Of a DNA stretch of 38,119 bases, positions 7,929 to 16,031 are shown piece by piece. This DNA comes from Candidatus Blautia faecipullorum (GTDB lineage Bacteria; Bacillota; Clostridia; Lachnospirales; Lachnospiraceae), in the NCBI GenBank assembly GCA_019115125.1, contig DXEG01000053.1, positions 1 through 38,119 on the forward strand, in the 5' to 3' direction. A program made the position numbers and the translations under genes. The notes under the pieces were generated by a model. The model had not been told where the DNA came from and ran no database searches. It saw only the letters and a program-made list of their open reading frames with translations. Position 1 is the first letter of the stretch. The number at the start of each line of letters is the position of its first letter.

Positions 7929-8642
7929 ATGGATATTCATCAATATAAAATTATGCTTGTGGACGATAATTGTGACCTGGTGGAGATGATCGCGGGAATT
8001 CTGAAGCAGAGCGGCTATAAAAATATTGTAACCGCGGGGAGCGCGGCGGAAGCCCTGGAGGTATTCCGCAGGGAAAATCCGGATATGGCGGTGCTGGACG
8101 TGATGCTGCCGGACGGAGACGGATTCCGGCTGTTCCAGAGGCTGAGGGAAAAATCCCAGATACCGATCCTGTTTCTTTCTGCAAAAGACGAGGACAGGGA
8201 CCGGCTGTTCGGGCTGGGGCTGGGTGCGGATGATTATATTACAAAGCCTTTTCTTCCGCCTGAGCTGGTTCTTCGTATCAACGCCATACTGAAACGCTCT
8301 TATCAGTTTGGAAAAGAGCAGGAAAAAGAGGAGACTGCTCTTCGCCTGGGAGATTGCCAGGTAATGTTCGAATATGGCGTCGTGCGCCGCGGGGAAACGG
8401 AGCTGCCCCTTACGGCCAAAGAGCTGGCGATTCTGAAAAAGCTTTATGAAAACCGGGGAAAAATCGTGACCTTTGACGCACTGTGCAGCGCGGCATGGGG
8501 AGATTCCTATTATGGATATGAAAACACACTGATGGTCCATATCCGTCATCTCAGAGAAAAAATAGAGCAGGATCCATCACATCCCAGATGGCTTCTCACC
8601 GCCCGGGGCCTGGGCTACCGTCTGGCCCAGGAAAAACCGTGA
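7929..8642 (+). CDS. OmpR-family response regulator
   Basis: The 237-aa protein has a receiver domain (residues 1-120) with acidic pocket D12-D13, phosphoacceptor D57 in AVLDVMLPDGDG and K106 in ITKPF. A C-terminal winged helix follows (about 135-235), including the segment ending RHLREKIEQDP and the closing GLGYRLA. ATG 7929 is preceded by GGGAGG. The histidine kinase starts 28 bp after its stop. The pair diverges from a LanFEG-type transporter, a standard pairing for peptide-sensing systems, so it probably activates that operon through the CTTA repeats at 7764-7807. Confidence 0.9.
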   Translation: MDIHQYKIMLVDDNCDLVEMIAGILKQSGYKNIVTAGSAAEALEVFRRENPDMAVLDVMLPDGDGFRLFQRLREKSQIPILFLSAKDEDRDRLFGLGLGADDYITKPFLPPELVLRINAILKRSYQFGKEQEKEETALRLGDCQVMFEYGVVRRGETELPLTAKELAILKKLYENRGKIVTFDALCSAAWGDSYYGYENTLMVHIRHLREKIEQDPSHPRWLLTARGLGYRLAQEKP

Positions 8643-8670
8643 AAAACAAATATTCAGCAAGGAGAGGAAC

Positions 8671-10062
8671 ATGAAGAGTCTTTTTAAAATTATCTGCAGG
8701 TATTCATTTACGGCCGGAATGATCATTTTTGCCATTTTGCTGAGCAATGTGGCAGTCTTTCTTTACTGGGGATACCGGACGATCCAGTCTGATCAGAGCA
8801 AAAATTTCGACCGGGCGTCTGTGGAGGAGATCGGCCGGCAGCTTTACCCTGCCGGAAGCGGATGGGAGATTACCAAAGCGGGTATGGAAAAAATAGAAAA
8901 TATGGAATGTCAGTGGATCATGGCGCTTGATGAAGACGGGGCAGTGGTGTGGGAATGGCAGCTTCCTGATGATTTTGCCCGTGCCTACAGTCTTCAGGAT
9001 GTGGCGGCGTTTTCCAGATGGTACCTGAATGATTATCCGGTGGCTGTCTGGAAGTCCGGGGCGCTGCTTCTGGTAGTAGGACTGGATAAAGATGTTATCA
9101 TGAGATTCAGTGAAATGTTCCCTATGAGCAATATTGACGGGATTCCCCAGTATCTCAGCCTTGCATTTACAGTGAATATACTTTTGATCGTGTTTCTGGT
9201 ACTTCTTCTGGGATACCGTTTTTATAAGGCGTTGAAACCTATTGGAAAGGGGATCGAAGAGCTTTCGGAGCAAAAGCCTCTGAAGCTCCGGGAAAGAGGA
9301 ATGGCTGGTGATCTTGCCGGAAAGCTGAATAAGGCGTCGGCTATCCTTCAGGAGCAGAAGGAAAAGCTTTCTGTACGGGATCAGGCGCGGACGGAATGGA
9401 TTTCCGGGGTTTCCCATGATATCAGGACGCCGCTGGCTCTGATCCTGGGATATGCGGACCGGCTGAAAGCGGACAATGGTTTAAGCAGTGAGGGAAGAAA
9501 ATCCGCGGAAGTGATCTGCCGTCAGAGTCTGATCATCCGCCAGCTCATCGATGATCTTAACCTGACCTCCAAGCTGGCGTATCAGGCCCAGCCGCTGAAA
9601 AAGGCTCTCTGCTCTCCGGCGCTGATCTTAAGAGAATGTGCGGTGGACATTTATAATGAAAGGATCGCAGAAGAAAATCAGGAAGAGCCGGAAATAGATA
9701 TTGAGCTTTCCATCGAGCCAGACATGGAAAAGCTCCGTGTTTTTGCGGATGCGGGATTATTAAAACGGGCTCTGCGCAACCTGATCGGGAACAGTGTCCG
9801 GCATAATCCGGCGGGCTGTCAGGTGACTGTATGGCTTCACCGAAGCGGCGCGAGGATCTGCTGGAAAATTTCAGATACAGGAAGGGGGATTCCGGAGGCC
9901 GTCGTACAGAATATGGATAACCATACGGAGAAAATCCATATCATGGGGCTGCGTCTCGCCAGGCAGATAGCCAGAGCCCATGGCGGTGACCTGATATTTG
10001 AGCGCAGAGATACGGGAACCTATGATGTGGAAATGTCTCTTCCAGTCGAGGAGTCCTGTTAA
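8671..10062 (+). CDS. Sensor histidine kinase (lantibiotic/peptide-sensing type)
   Basis: The 463-aa protein has membrane helices at about 12-34 and 163-183 enclosing an extracellular sensor of about 125 residues. A dimerisation domain follows with phosphoacceptor H249 in GVSHDIRTPLALILGYADRL. The ATPase domain has an N-box in RNLIGNSVRHN and a G1-box SDTGRGIP, ending with a G-rich GLRLARQIARAHGG. The ATG follows AAGGAGAGG. It would phosphorylate the regulator encoded just upstream. The large extracellular loop argues for direct ligand sensing and not BceAB-type flux sensing. The ligand is unknown, probably a cell-envelope-active peptide. Confidence 0.9.
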   Translation: MKSLFKIICRYSFTAGMIIFAILLSNVAVFLYWGYRTIQSDQSKNFDRASVEEIGRQLYPAGSGWEITKAGMEKIENMECQWIMALDEDGAVVWEWQLPDDFARAYSLQDVAAFSRWYLNDYPVAVWKSGALLLVVGLDKDVIMRFSEMFPMSNIDGIPQYLSLAFTVNILLIVFLVLLLGYRFYKALKPIGKGIEELSEQKPLKLRERGMAGDLAGKLNKASAILQEQKEKLSVRDQARTEWISGVSHDIRTPLALILGYADRLKADNGLSSEGRKSAEVICRQSLIIRQLIDDLNLTSKLAYQAQPLKKALCSPALILRECAVDIYNERIAEENQEEPEIDIELSIEPDMEKLRVFADAGLLKRALRNLIGNSVRHNPAGCQVTVWLHRSGARICWKISDTGRGIPEAVVQNMDNHTEKIHIMGLRLARQIARAHGGDLIFERRDTGTYDVEMSLPVEESC

Positions 10063-10119
10063 AACAAGGGAACTCGGGCTGAACTGTTACTTCTGCTGTG
10101 TTTGCGCGGTGAACAATGC

Positions 10120-10171
10120 TTGACAAAATATGTTAGAAGGTGTAAACTCTAGTAGTTAATAGAAACTAACT
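10120..10171 (+). promoter_or_regulatory. Promoter and AGTTA-N8-TAACT operator of the Fur-like gene
   Basis: TTGACA (10120-10125), a 17-bp spacer and TAAACT (10143-10148) make a good promoter. The inverted repeat AGTTA-N8-TAACT (10154-10171) falls on the expected transcription start. A wider imperfect repeat CTCTAGT / ACTAGAG surrounds it. The half-sites match three other sites in the window, so autoregulation by the downstream Fur-like protein is the simplest reading. Confidence 0.65.
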
Positions 10172-10234
10172 AGAGGAAATTTATTTTACATATGAGAAGA
10201 CGGGAAGGATTTCCTTCAGTCAGGGGAGCGGAAC

Positions 10235-10726
10235 ATGGCCAGAGGACAGCAGAGCGGGAGAGGCGATAACGGTGTTTTTTCAAAAGACGAGCAGAGAGAA
10301 TACCAGAATATGGAGATGCAGCAGGAGGAGATCATAGAAAATCTCCGCGGAATGGGCTGCCGCATCACAAAGCAGAGGAGACTTCTCCTGGATATTATCC
10401 TCAGCGGGAAGTATGCCTGCTGCAAGGAGATCTATTTTCTGGCGGCTAAGAAGGAACCGAATATCGGTATGGCGACGGTTTACCGGATGGTGAATATACT
10501 GGAGGAGATCGGCGCTCTGCAGGGAAGACAGTCCTTTCGGATCTGCTGCCACAATTATGGGGCGCCGGTTGCCTGTAAGGTGAGTCTGGACGATGAATCC
10601 TGCATTATCCTGGAGGAGGACAAGCTTTCGGATGTGATCGAACAGGGACTGAAAACCAGTGGGCGTTTGAAGAACAGAAGGGTGGTAAATGTCTCTTGTT
10701 GGGAAAATTCCTCAACAGAGAAATAA
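10235..10726 (+). CDS. Fur-like transcriptional regulator with a reduced C-terminal domain
   Basis: The 163-aa product has a Fur/Zur/PerR winged helix at about residues 25-95 (RITKQRRLLLDIIL, then ATVYRMVNILEEIGAL). The last 60 residues lack the HHDH/HxH metal-binding motifs of classic Fur and hold scattered cysteines (CCHNYGAPVACK). It may sense metal in another way or another signal. ATG 10235 is preceded by GGGGAG; a later in-frame ATG near 10311 would trim the unusual N-terminal 25 residues and has no ribosome site. It leads a cluster with a P-type metal ATPase. The operator at its promoter recurs at the DUF3793-flavodoxin genes. Confidence 0.8.
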   Translation: MARGQQSGRGDNGVFSKDEQREYQNMEMQQEEIIENLRGMGCRITKQRRLLLDIILSGKYACCKEIYFLAAKKEPNIGMATVYRMVNILEEIGALQGRQSFRICCHNYGAPVACKVSLDDESCIILEEDKLSDVIEQGLKTSGRLKNRRVVNVSCWENSSTEK

Positions 10727-10802
10727 AGCCTGGACATTTGCCGGGCAAAAGCTTATAAAATAGAATTACCGATCAATGCGGAGAACACGGGGAGGTGTAA
10801 GG

Positions 10803-10883
10803 ATGAAGAAGCACAGATTCTGGGCGTGGGCCATGATCGTCTGCCTGCTTATGACCGTTTATACCGGCTACAAGCATCAATAA
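10803..10883 (+). CDS. 26-residue membrane peptide
   Basis: ATG 10803 follows GGGGAGGTG at good spacing. The product has a basic N-terminus (MKKHRFWAWA), one hydrophobic span (about residues 7-20) and ends TGYKHQ. It lies between the Fur-like gene and the DUF6110 gene. Short conserved proteins of this appearance occur beside metal-transport genes in Lachnospiraceae, but I cannot name the family with certainty. It could modulate the ATPase in the membrane; this is inference from position only. Confidence 0.5.
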   Translation: MKKHRFWAWAMIVCLLMTVYTGYKHQ

Positions 10884-10910
10884 CAGAAGTGAGATGTGTA
10901 AACAGTAAAA

Positions 10911-11012
10911 GAATCCGGTTCGTGAAACGCCAATTTTGGCAGAAATGGATTCTATAGCTGTTTTTCATACAAGCCCGCGCGTTTTCAGTGAGGGAATAGG
11001 CGGGGAATGAAC
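10911..11012 (+). repeat. Copy A of an interspersed hairpin repeat
   Basis: GAATCC (10911-10916) pairs with GGATTC near 10948. This is followed by GCTGTTTTTCATAC (10957-10970) and a CCCGC / GCGGG arm. Copies B (15631-15728) and C (18917-18995) share the 14-mer and the hairpin-then-motif order, all in the same orientation. Confidence 0.5.
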
Positions 11013-11057
11013 AGCAGCTTAGTATCAATGAATATTTGTAATTATGGAGGTTGAATT

Positions 11058-11351
11058 ATGATTGATAAGAAAAAATCAGGTCTTTTCGCGGCGGGAGTAT
11101 TATTCGGAACAGCGGGGATCCGCATTTTGACCAGCAAGGACGCGAAGAAATTTTATACTCAGTGTACGGCCGCGGTTTTAAGAGGCAGAGAGTGCGTGAT
11201 GAATCTGGTGGCAAAGGCTCAGGAAAACGCGGGCGATATTTACGCGGAAGCGCAGCAGATCAATGAAGACCGGGCGGCGGAGGAAGCGGAAAAAACAGTA
11301 GAGGAAGCCGCGGAAACGGACGGGCAGGAAGAAGCGGCGGCAGAAGAATAA
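11058..11351 (+). CDS. DUF6110-like small protein
   Basis: The 97-aa protein begins MIDKKKSGLFAAGVLFGTAG, a glycine-rich hydrophobic stretch that could insert in or lie on the membrane. A mixed middle part and a highly acidic Ala/Glu tail (from about residue 70) follow. I recognise the N-terminal half as DUF6110, a family found just before P1B-type ATPases in Lachnospiraceae; this rests on memory. ATG 11058 has GGAGG upstream. The stop is 7 bp before the ATPase start, so the two are one operon. The acidic tail could bind metal or the ATPase; no function is known to me. Confidence 0.7.
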   Translation: MIDKKKSGLFAAGVLFGTAGIRILTSKDAKKFYTQCTAAVLRGRECVMNLVAKAQENAGDIYAEAQQINEDRAAEEAEKTVEEAAETDGQEEAAAEE

Positions 11352-11358
11352 AACGGTC

Positions 11359-13440
11359 ATGAAATATATCATTGAACATGAAATCAAAGGACGGATGAGA
11401 ATCCATGTCTGTCAGAAGCGGATGTCGTTCCGGGAAGCGGACATTCTGCAGTTTTATCTGACAAAATGTCCTGCCGTGATTTCTGCGAAGGTTTCTGAGA
11501 GAACTCAGAACGCGGTGATCCGTTACAGCGGAGACAGAGCGGATATCATAAAGGCTCTGAGAAGCTTTTCCTATAAAAAAACTGAGGTTCCGGAATCTTA
11601 TCTCCAGAATTCCGGAAGAGAGCTGAACCGGAAATACTGGGACAAGCTGGTGAACTCGGTACTGATCCATCTGGGAAAGAAGCTTTTCCTTCCGACTCCG
11701 GTGAGGTCGGCTGTGACAGCGGCGAATTCCGTGAAGTATATCTGGCATGGGATACAGACCCTTGCGGCGGGAAAAATCGAAGTGCCGGTTCTGGACGGAA
11801 CCGCTATTGGCGTGTCTGTTCTCCGGGGCGATATGAATACGGCCGCGTCTGTGATGTTTCTTCTGGGGATCGGAGAGATACTGGAGGATTGGACCCACAA
11901 GAAGTCGGTGGGCGATCTTGCGAGAGGCATGTCCCTGAGAGTGGAAAAGGTCTGGCTGAAAACGGAAGATACAGAAATTCTGGTAGATTCCGGTGAAGTG
12001 GAGCCGGGCGACTCTGTAAAGGTACATATGGGAAATGTGATCCCCTTCGACGGGACCGTGGAAGAGGGCGAAGCCATGGTGAATCAGGCCTCCCTTACAG
12101 GGGAGTCTCAGCCTGCGGCAAAGAGGGCCGGAAGCTTCGTATACGCCGGAACTGTAGTGGAGGAAGGGGAGCTTGTTTTTCAGGTAAAAGAAACCTCCGG
12201 TTCCACGAAGTTTGAGAAGATCATTACAATGATCGAGGAAACGGAAAAGCTGAAATCATCTGTGGAAAGCCGGGCGGAGCATCTGGCGGACAGGCTGGTG
12301 CCCTATACTCTGCTGGGTACGGGAGCGACCTATGCGCTTACCAGAAGTGTGACGAAAGCGCTGGCCGTTTTGATGGTAGACTTTTCATGCGCTCTGAAGC
12401 TGGCGATGCCATTGTCTGTGCTTTCCGCGATCCGGGAGGCGGGCAGCCACAGTATGACAGTGAAGGGCGGAAAATTCCTGGAAGCGGCTGCGGAAGCAGA
12501 TACCATCGTATTCGACAAAACAGGCACGCTGACGAAGGCAAGACCTGTGGTGGTGAAGGTAGTATCGTTCAGCGGCGAGCCCGAGGACGAGCTTCTGAAG
12601 CTGGCGGCCTGCATGGAAGAGCATTTTCCTCATTCCATGGCGAAGGCTGTAACCGCGGCCGCCAAAAGAAAAGGGCTTACTCACGAGGAAATGCACTCGA
12701 AAGTGGAATATATCGTGGCCCATGGTATTTCCACCACAGTGAACGGCAAAAAGACGGTGATCGGCAGCTATCATTTCATTTTTGAGGATGAAAAATGCAG
12801 GATACCGGAAGGAAAACAGCATCTGTTCGATCAGCTTCCCCCGGAATACTCACACTTATATCTTGGTATCGAAGAAGACCTTGCGGCAGTGATCTGCATT
12901 GAGGATCCTTTAAGGGAGGAGGCTCCTCAGGTGATGAGGGAGCTGCGCGGAGCCGGCTTCTCCAAGCTGGTGATGATGACAGGCGACAGCGAGAGGACGG
13001 CCCGGGCGATTGCGGCAAAGGTCGGCGTGGACGAATACTATTCCGAAGTTCTTCCGGAGGATAAGGCCAGGTTTGTGGAGCAGGAAAAAGCAAAAGGCAG
13101 GAAGGTGTTGATGGTGGGGGACGGAATCAATGATTCTCCTGCCCTTTCCGCGGCGGACGTAGGGATTGCCATCAGCGACGGGGCTGAGATTGCCAGGGAG
13201 ATCGCGGATATATCCATAGACGCGGAGGATCTCACTCAGCTTGTTGTGCTGAAAAAACTCAGCCAAAGTCTCATGAAGCGGATCAACAGGAATTTCAGAA
13301 CCATTGTGGCCGTCAACGGAGGCCTGATCCTTCTGGGAGCCTTCGGTGTGCTTCAGCCGGGAGTGGCGGCTTTGCTCCATAACACCTCCACTCTGGTGAT
13401 CAGTCTGGAAAGCATGAAAAATCTTCTGCAGGAAGATTAG
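11359..13440 (+). CDS. P1B-type heavy-metal translocating ATPase with a non-canonical FSC motif
   Basis: The 693-aa pump shows TGES (248-251) in the actuator domain, phosphorylated D386 in DKTGTLT, a phosphate hinge GDGINDSPALSAADVGIAI near the C-terminus and an HFPHSMA motif standing for the HP locus. The metal-binding helix, normally CPC or SPC, reads DFSCALKLAMP: only the second Cys (C344) remains and Pro is replaced by Ser. The first 70 residues resemble an HMA fold without its CxxC. Substrate is therefore uncertain. Iron, manganese or zinc is more likely than copper, given the Fur-like gene upstream. No strong ribosome site precedes ATG 11359, which suggests coupling to the DUF6110 gene 7 bp upstream. 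Its stop overlaps the convergent beta-galactosidase stop. Confidence 0.88.
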   Translation: MKYIIEHEIKGRMRIHVCQKRMSFREADILQFYLTKCPAVISAKVSERTQNAVIRYSGDRADIIKALRSFSYKKTEVPESYLQNSGRELNRKYWDKLVNSVLIHLGKKLFLPTPVRSAVTAANSVKYIWHGIQTLAAGKIEVPVLDGTAIGVSVLRGDMNTAASVMFLLGIGEILEDWTHKKSVGDLARGMSLRVEKVWLKTEDTEILVDSGEVEPGDSVKVHMGNVIPFDGTVEEGEAMVNQASLTGESQPAAKRAGSFVYAGTVVEEGELVFQVKETSGSTKFEKIITMIEETEKLKSSVESRAEHLADRLVPYTLLGTGATYALTRSVTKALAVLMVDFSCALKLAMPLSVLSAIREAGSHSMTVKGGKFLEAAAEADTIVFDKTGTLTKARPVVVKVVSFSGEPEDELLKLAACMEEHFPHSMAKAVTAAAKRKGLTHEEMHSKVEYIVAHGISTTVNGKKTVIGSYHFIFEDEKCRIPEGKQHLFDQLPPEYSHLYLGIEEDLAAVICIEDPLREEAPQVMRELRGAGFSKLVMMTGDSERTARAIAAKVGVDEYYSEVLPEDKARFVEQEKAKGRKVLMVGDGINDSPALSAADVGIAISDGAEIAREIADISIDAEDLTQLVVLKKLSQSLMKRINRNFRTIVAVNGGLILLGAFGVLQPGVAALLHNTSTLVISLESMKNLLQED

Positions 13441-15449
13441 TTTTCTTCGATGATCCTTACACCCCAGGGTGAAAGTTTAAATTTTTCGTGATGCTTTACC
13501 GCGTGATGATCTAAGAGATCCGTACCTTCCCGGAATCTGTAAAGAACTTCCTGGTCCTGCGGCGAATAGTTCAGATAAAACCGGACGGTGTTTCCGAGAT
13601 CATTCGTTCCCTTTCGCAGGATCACAGGGAAGCTTTCTTCCGGGATTTCCACTGCGGCGCTTTTAAGCGCCTCCCTGAGGATTTTTTTCAGAAGCCCGTT
13701 TCCCGTCATGCATCCCAGATAAAACGCGGAGCCTCTGCCGTATTGATTCCTGGTAACGGCCGCATAACCGCTCCAGTTATAGTGATCGTACGCGGCCAGG
13801 GTTTCGGCGCCCTCCGGGATGAGCAGCTCCATAAAAGTCTTCGCTTCCTTGTCGGCGGTCCCATCCGCGATTTCGCCGGAAAGTCTTACATTGCGGGGAA
13901 AGGTGAACTGGTGGTATCTGATGCCGAAGCAGTCCCTCAGTATGTGGGGCTGGATGTCGTGATGCACCTTCACATTCTCATCCACGAATCCGGTTTTAAA
14001 TGTGGCGGCCAGACAGCCGCCGCTTTTTACATAATTCTTCAGTCTTTCCAGAAGACTGTCAGGCGCGGCGTACAGGGCTGGGACGATAATGAGTTTGTAT
14101 CGGTCCAGATCCTCTGTTTCCGGCCAGATAAAATCACATTCCACATTCATCTGATACAATGCGTCATAAATCCAGCGGACGATGTCATTATATCCCAGAT
14201 TCCCGCTGCCCGCGGCGGTGGCTTCGATCCCGAACCATTTCAGCGCGGTCAGAGCCTCGTTGCTGACAAGCACCGCCACGTCATTTTTCTTTTTCAGATT
14301 AACAAGACGGCTTCCGCTTTCTGAAAATTCCTTTCCGATCACACATGCTTCCATATATGCGGCGTTTTCCTGAAAATCGTGGCTTAAAAGTCCCTTCCAG
14401 TAGGTTTCAAAGGAATTGTGGATAGAGTGCCAGTGCCAGTACATGACGCTGTTGGAACCAGAGGCGATATGACTGTATGCCTGGAGCCGGAGCTGTCCCT
14501 TATAAGGAGTCCAGTCAGGATAGCCCTGGGCCTGGGTTTCCAGGACGAGGTAATTATCCTGCTTCAGAGATCTGACCATATCTCCGCCAAAAGCAATCTC
14601 GGCTCCTGTCAATTGATCCTGGGAGGGATGATAGATGTCCACTCCTGAAACCGTCAGGGCTTTGGAGGCGTGATAGTGATCGACGTCAGGCTGGACGCCG
14701 AAGGAATAGCCGCGCCACTCGAAATCAAAATTATGAGTGATAAACTGGTCTTTTCTGCGGTATTCATTTACAATGCCCGCCTGCCAGCTCAAAAATTCGT
14801 CCACCAGCGTTCTCTGAAATTTTTCAAATTCCGCGCCTAGACTGCCGTTTATGGTTCCTCTTACATCTGGAAAATCCTCCCAGGCATTGATCCGGTTGCT
14901 CCAGTAATCCAGACCGAATTCATAATTTAAGGCGTCCAGGTCGTTGCTGAATTTTTTGCGGAGGTACTTTACAAATTGTTCCTGTACATTTTTTCCTGCC
15001 GTGCCGTAATGCTTGGTTTCATTGTCAAGCTGAAAACCGATGACGCATTTTCTGTGGGCCGTACATTCCATCAGCTTGCGGATCACGCGTTCTCCGTAGT
15101 ACCGGTAGGCGGGATTGGTGATGTCCATGATCTGACGGGGACCGTATAAGCCCTTTCCTTTTTTGGTTTCTGCCAGCACATCCGGGTGGGATTTTACCAG
15201 CCAGGTGGGTATCGCGTAGGTCGGTGTGCCGATGATCACATGGATACCGGCTGCTTCCATGGCGTTCATCACACGTTCCACATGGGAAAAATCAAAGCAT
15301 CCTTCCTGGGGTTCGCAGGTGCTCCAGGTGGACTCCGCGATCCTCACCGTATTGATCCCCGCTTTCTTCATCAGGGAAATATCCTGATCCAGGCGGTCGT
15401 AAGGCATATATTCATCATAATATGCCGCGCCGAAAAGAAGTTCTTTCAT
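13437..15449 (-). CDS. Beta-galactosidase, glycoside hydrolase family 42
   Basis: The 670-aa enzyme would release terminal galactose from beta-galactosides in the cytoplasm (no signal peptide). It has the GH42 TIM barrel (residues about 1-390): acid/base E144 in GFQLDNE and nucleophile E304 in VLETQAQG, with MYWHWHS later in the barrel. A trimerisation-type domain and a small beta domain follow, ending in the typical PWGVRI. ATG 15449 follows GGAGG. It is monocistronic, with no transporter or regulator beside it. Its last bases overlap the stop of the metal ATPase on the opposite strand by 4 bp, with no terminator in between. A plant or milk galactan role is plausible but not shown. Confidence 0.92.
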   Translation of the reverse strand: MKELLFGAAYYDEYMPYDRLDQDISLMKKAGINTVRIAESTWSTCEPQEGCFDFSHVERVMNAMEAAGIHVIIGTPTYAIPTWLVKSHPDVLAETKKGKGLYGPRQIMDITNPAYRYYGERVIRKLMECTAHRKCVIGFQLDNETKHYGTAGKNVQEQFVKYLRKKFSNDLDALNYEFGLDYWSNRINAWEDFPDVRGTINGSLGAEFEKFQRTLVDEFLSWQAGIVNEYRRKDQFITHNFDFEWRGYSFGVQPDVDHYHASKALTVSGVDIYHPSQDQLTGAEIAFGGDMVRSLKQDNYLVLETQAQGYPDWTPYKGQLRLQAYSHIASGSNSVMYWHWHSIHNSFETYWKGLLSHDFQENAAYMEACVIGKEFSESGSRLVNLKKKNDVAVLVSNEALTALKWFGIEATAAGSGNLGYNDIVRWIYDALYQMNVECDFIWPETEDLDRYKLIIVPALYAAPDSLLERLKNYVKSGGCLAATFKTGFVDENVKVHHDIQPHILRDCFGIRYHQFTFPRNVRLSGEIADGTADKEAKTFMELLIPEGAETLAAYDHYNWSGYAAVTRNQYGRGSAFYLGCMTGNGLLKKILREALKSAAVEIPEESFPVILRKGTNDLGNTVRFYLNYSPQDQEVLYRFREGTDLLDHHAVKHHEKFKLSPWGVRIIEEN

Positions 15450-15599
15450 ACTGTATTCCTCCGTACGAAGCTGATTTCAGGCTTTTGCCAAAGATTTCCG
15501 CGCTGCTTATGAAGCGTTTCGCTCAGAGCGCGGGAGATTTGCCTGTTTCTTCTATAGTATCAGACGGTGCGCCGGATGTACAGAGTCAGAAATACACGT

Positions 15600-15627
15600 T
15601 GCAGTTCACAGGCATCTGTGAACTGCA
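15600..15627 (+). repeat. 12-bp perfect hairpin
   Basis: TGCAGTTCACAG and CTGTGAACTGCA flank a GCAT loop. It directly precedes copy B of the interspersed repeat. No U-tract follows on the plus strand. Confidence 0.6.
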
Positions 15628-15630
15628 GCG

Positions 15631-15728
15631 GAATCCAGCCCATTTTAAAGCGCCTGCGGCGAGGGGCTGGATTCTTTGGCTGTTTTTCATACTGGCCTGT
15701 GCATTTTCAGCAAGTGAAAATGCCAGGT
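15631..15728 (+). repeat. Copy B of an interspersed hairpin repeat
   Basis: GAATCCAGCCC (15631-15641) pairs with GGGCTGGATTC (15664-15674). Then come GCTGTTTTTCATAC (15679-15692), TGGCCTGTGC and a second hairpin CATTTTC / GAAAATG. Copies A and C are described at 10911 and 18917. Confidence 0.55.
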
Positions 15729-15778
15729 CTGAGCAGTAACAACATCACAAAATCAAAAATAAAAACTGAAAACAATAC

Positions 15779-15834
15779 TTGACAGAAATTGGTGCATGTA
15801 GTATTCTTTATAAAAAAGTTAGTGATAATTAACT
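15779..15834 (+). promoter_or_regulatory. Promoter P1 and AGTTA-N8-TAACT operator before DUF3793-flavodoxin
   Basis: TTGACA (15779-15784), a 17-bp spacer and TATTCT (15802-15807) are followed by AGTTA-N8-TAACT (15817-15834), extended to AAGTTA / TAACTT. The operator falls near the start point, matching its place at the Fur-like gene promoter. The resulting leader would be about 215 nt. Confidence 0.6.
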
Positions 15835-15938
15835 TAAGAAGCTTTTATTTGTTTCTTTCATGCATGTACTTTATTGCAGATGACATCAGACATGGCCGAA
15901 TATATTTCAGAAGCGGATATGAAACATATCCGTATTAT

Positions 15939-15967
15939 TTGAGATACAAGTTAGTTGAAACTAATAT
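15939..15967 (+). promoter_or_regulatory. Promoter P2 with operator in the spacer
   Basis: TTGAGA (15939-15944), a 17-bp spacer and TAATAT (15962-15967) form a second promoter 65 bp before the DUF3793 start. The spacer and -10 contain AGTTA-N8-TAATA (15949-15966) and the perfect palindrome TTAGTTGAAACTAA (15951-15964). A repressor bound here would exclude polymerase. Confidence 0.6.
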
Positions 15968-16031
15968 ATAGCGCTGCAGATGAACGGCGAAAGGTCGGAG
16001 AAAAATTTTTTACATTAAAGGAGGTGCCGGA

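Noticed and set aside
7823..7948. A 41-codon frame starting MKKGNVYNGIRF before the response regulator
   Set aside because: It has only a poor ribosome site, overlaps the regulator start in another frame and crosses a GC-rich hairpin region; it is probably leader sequence.
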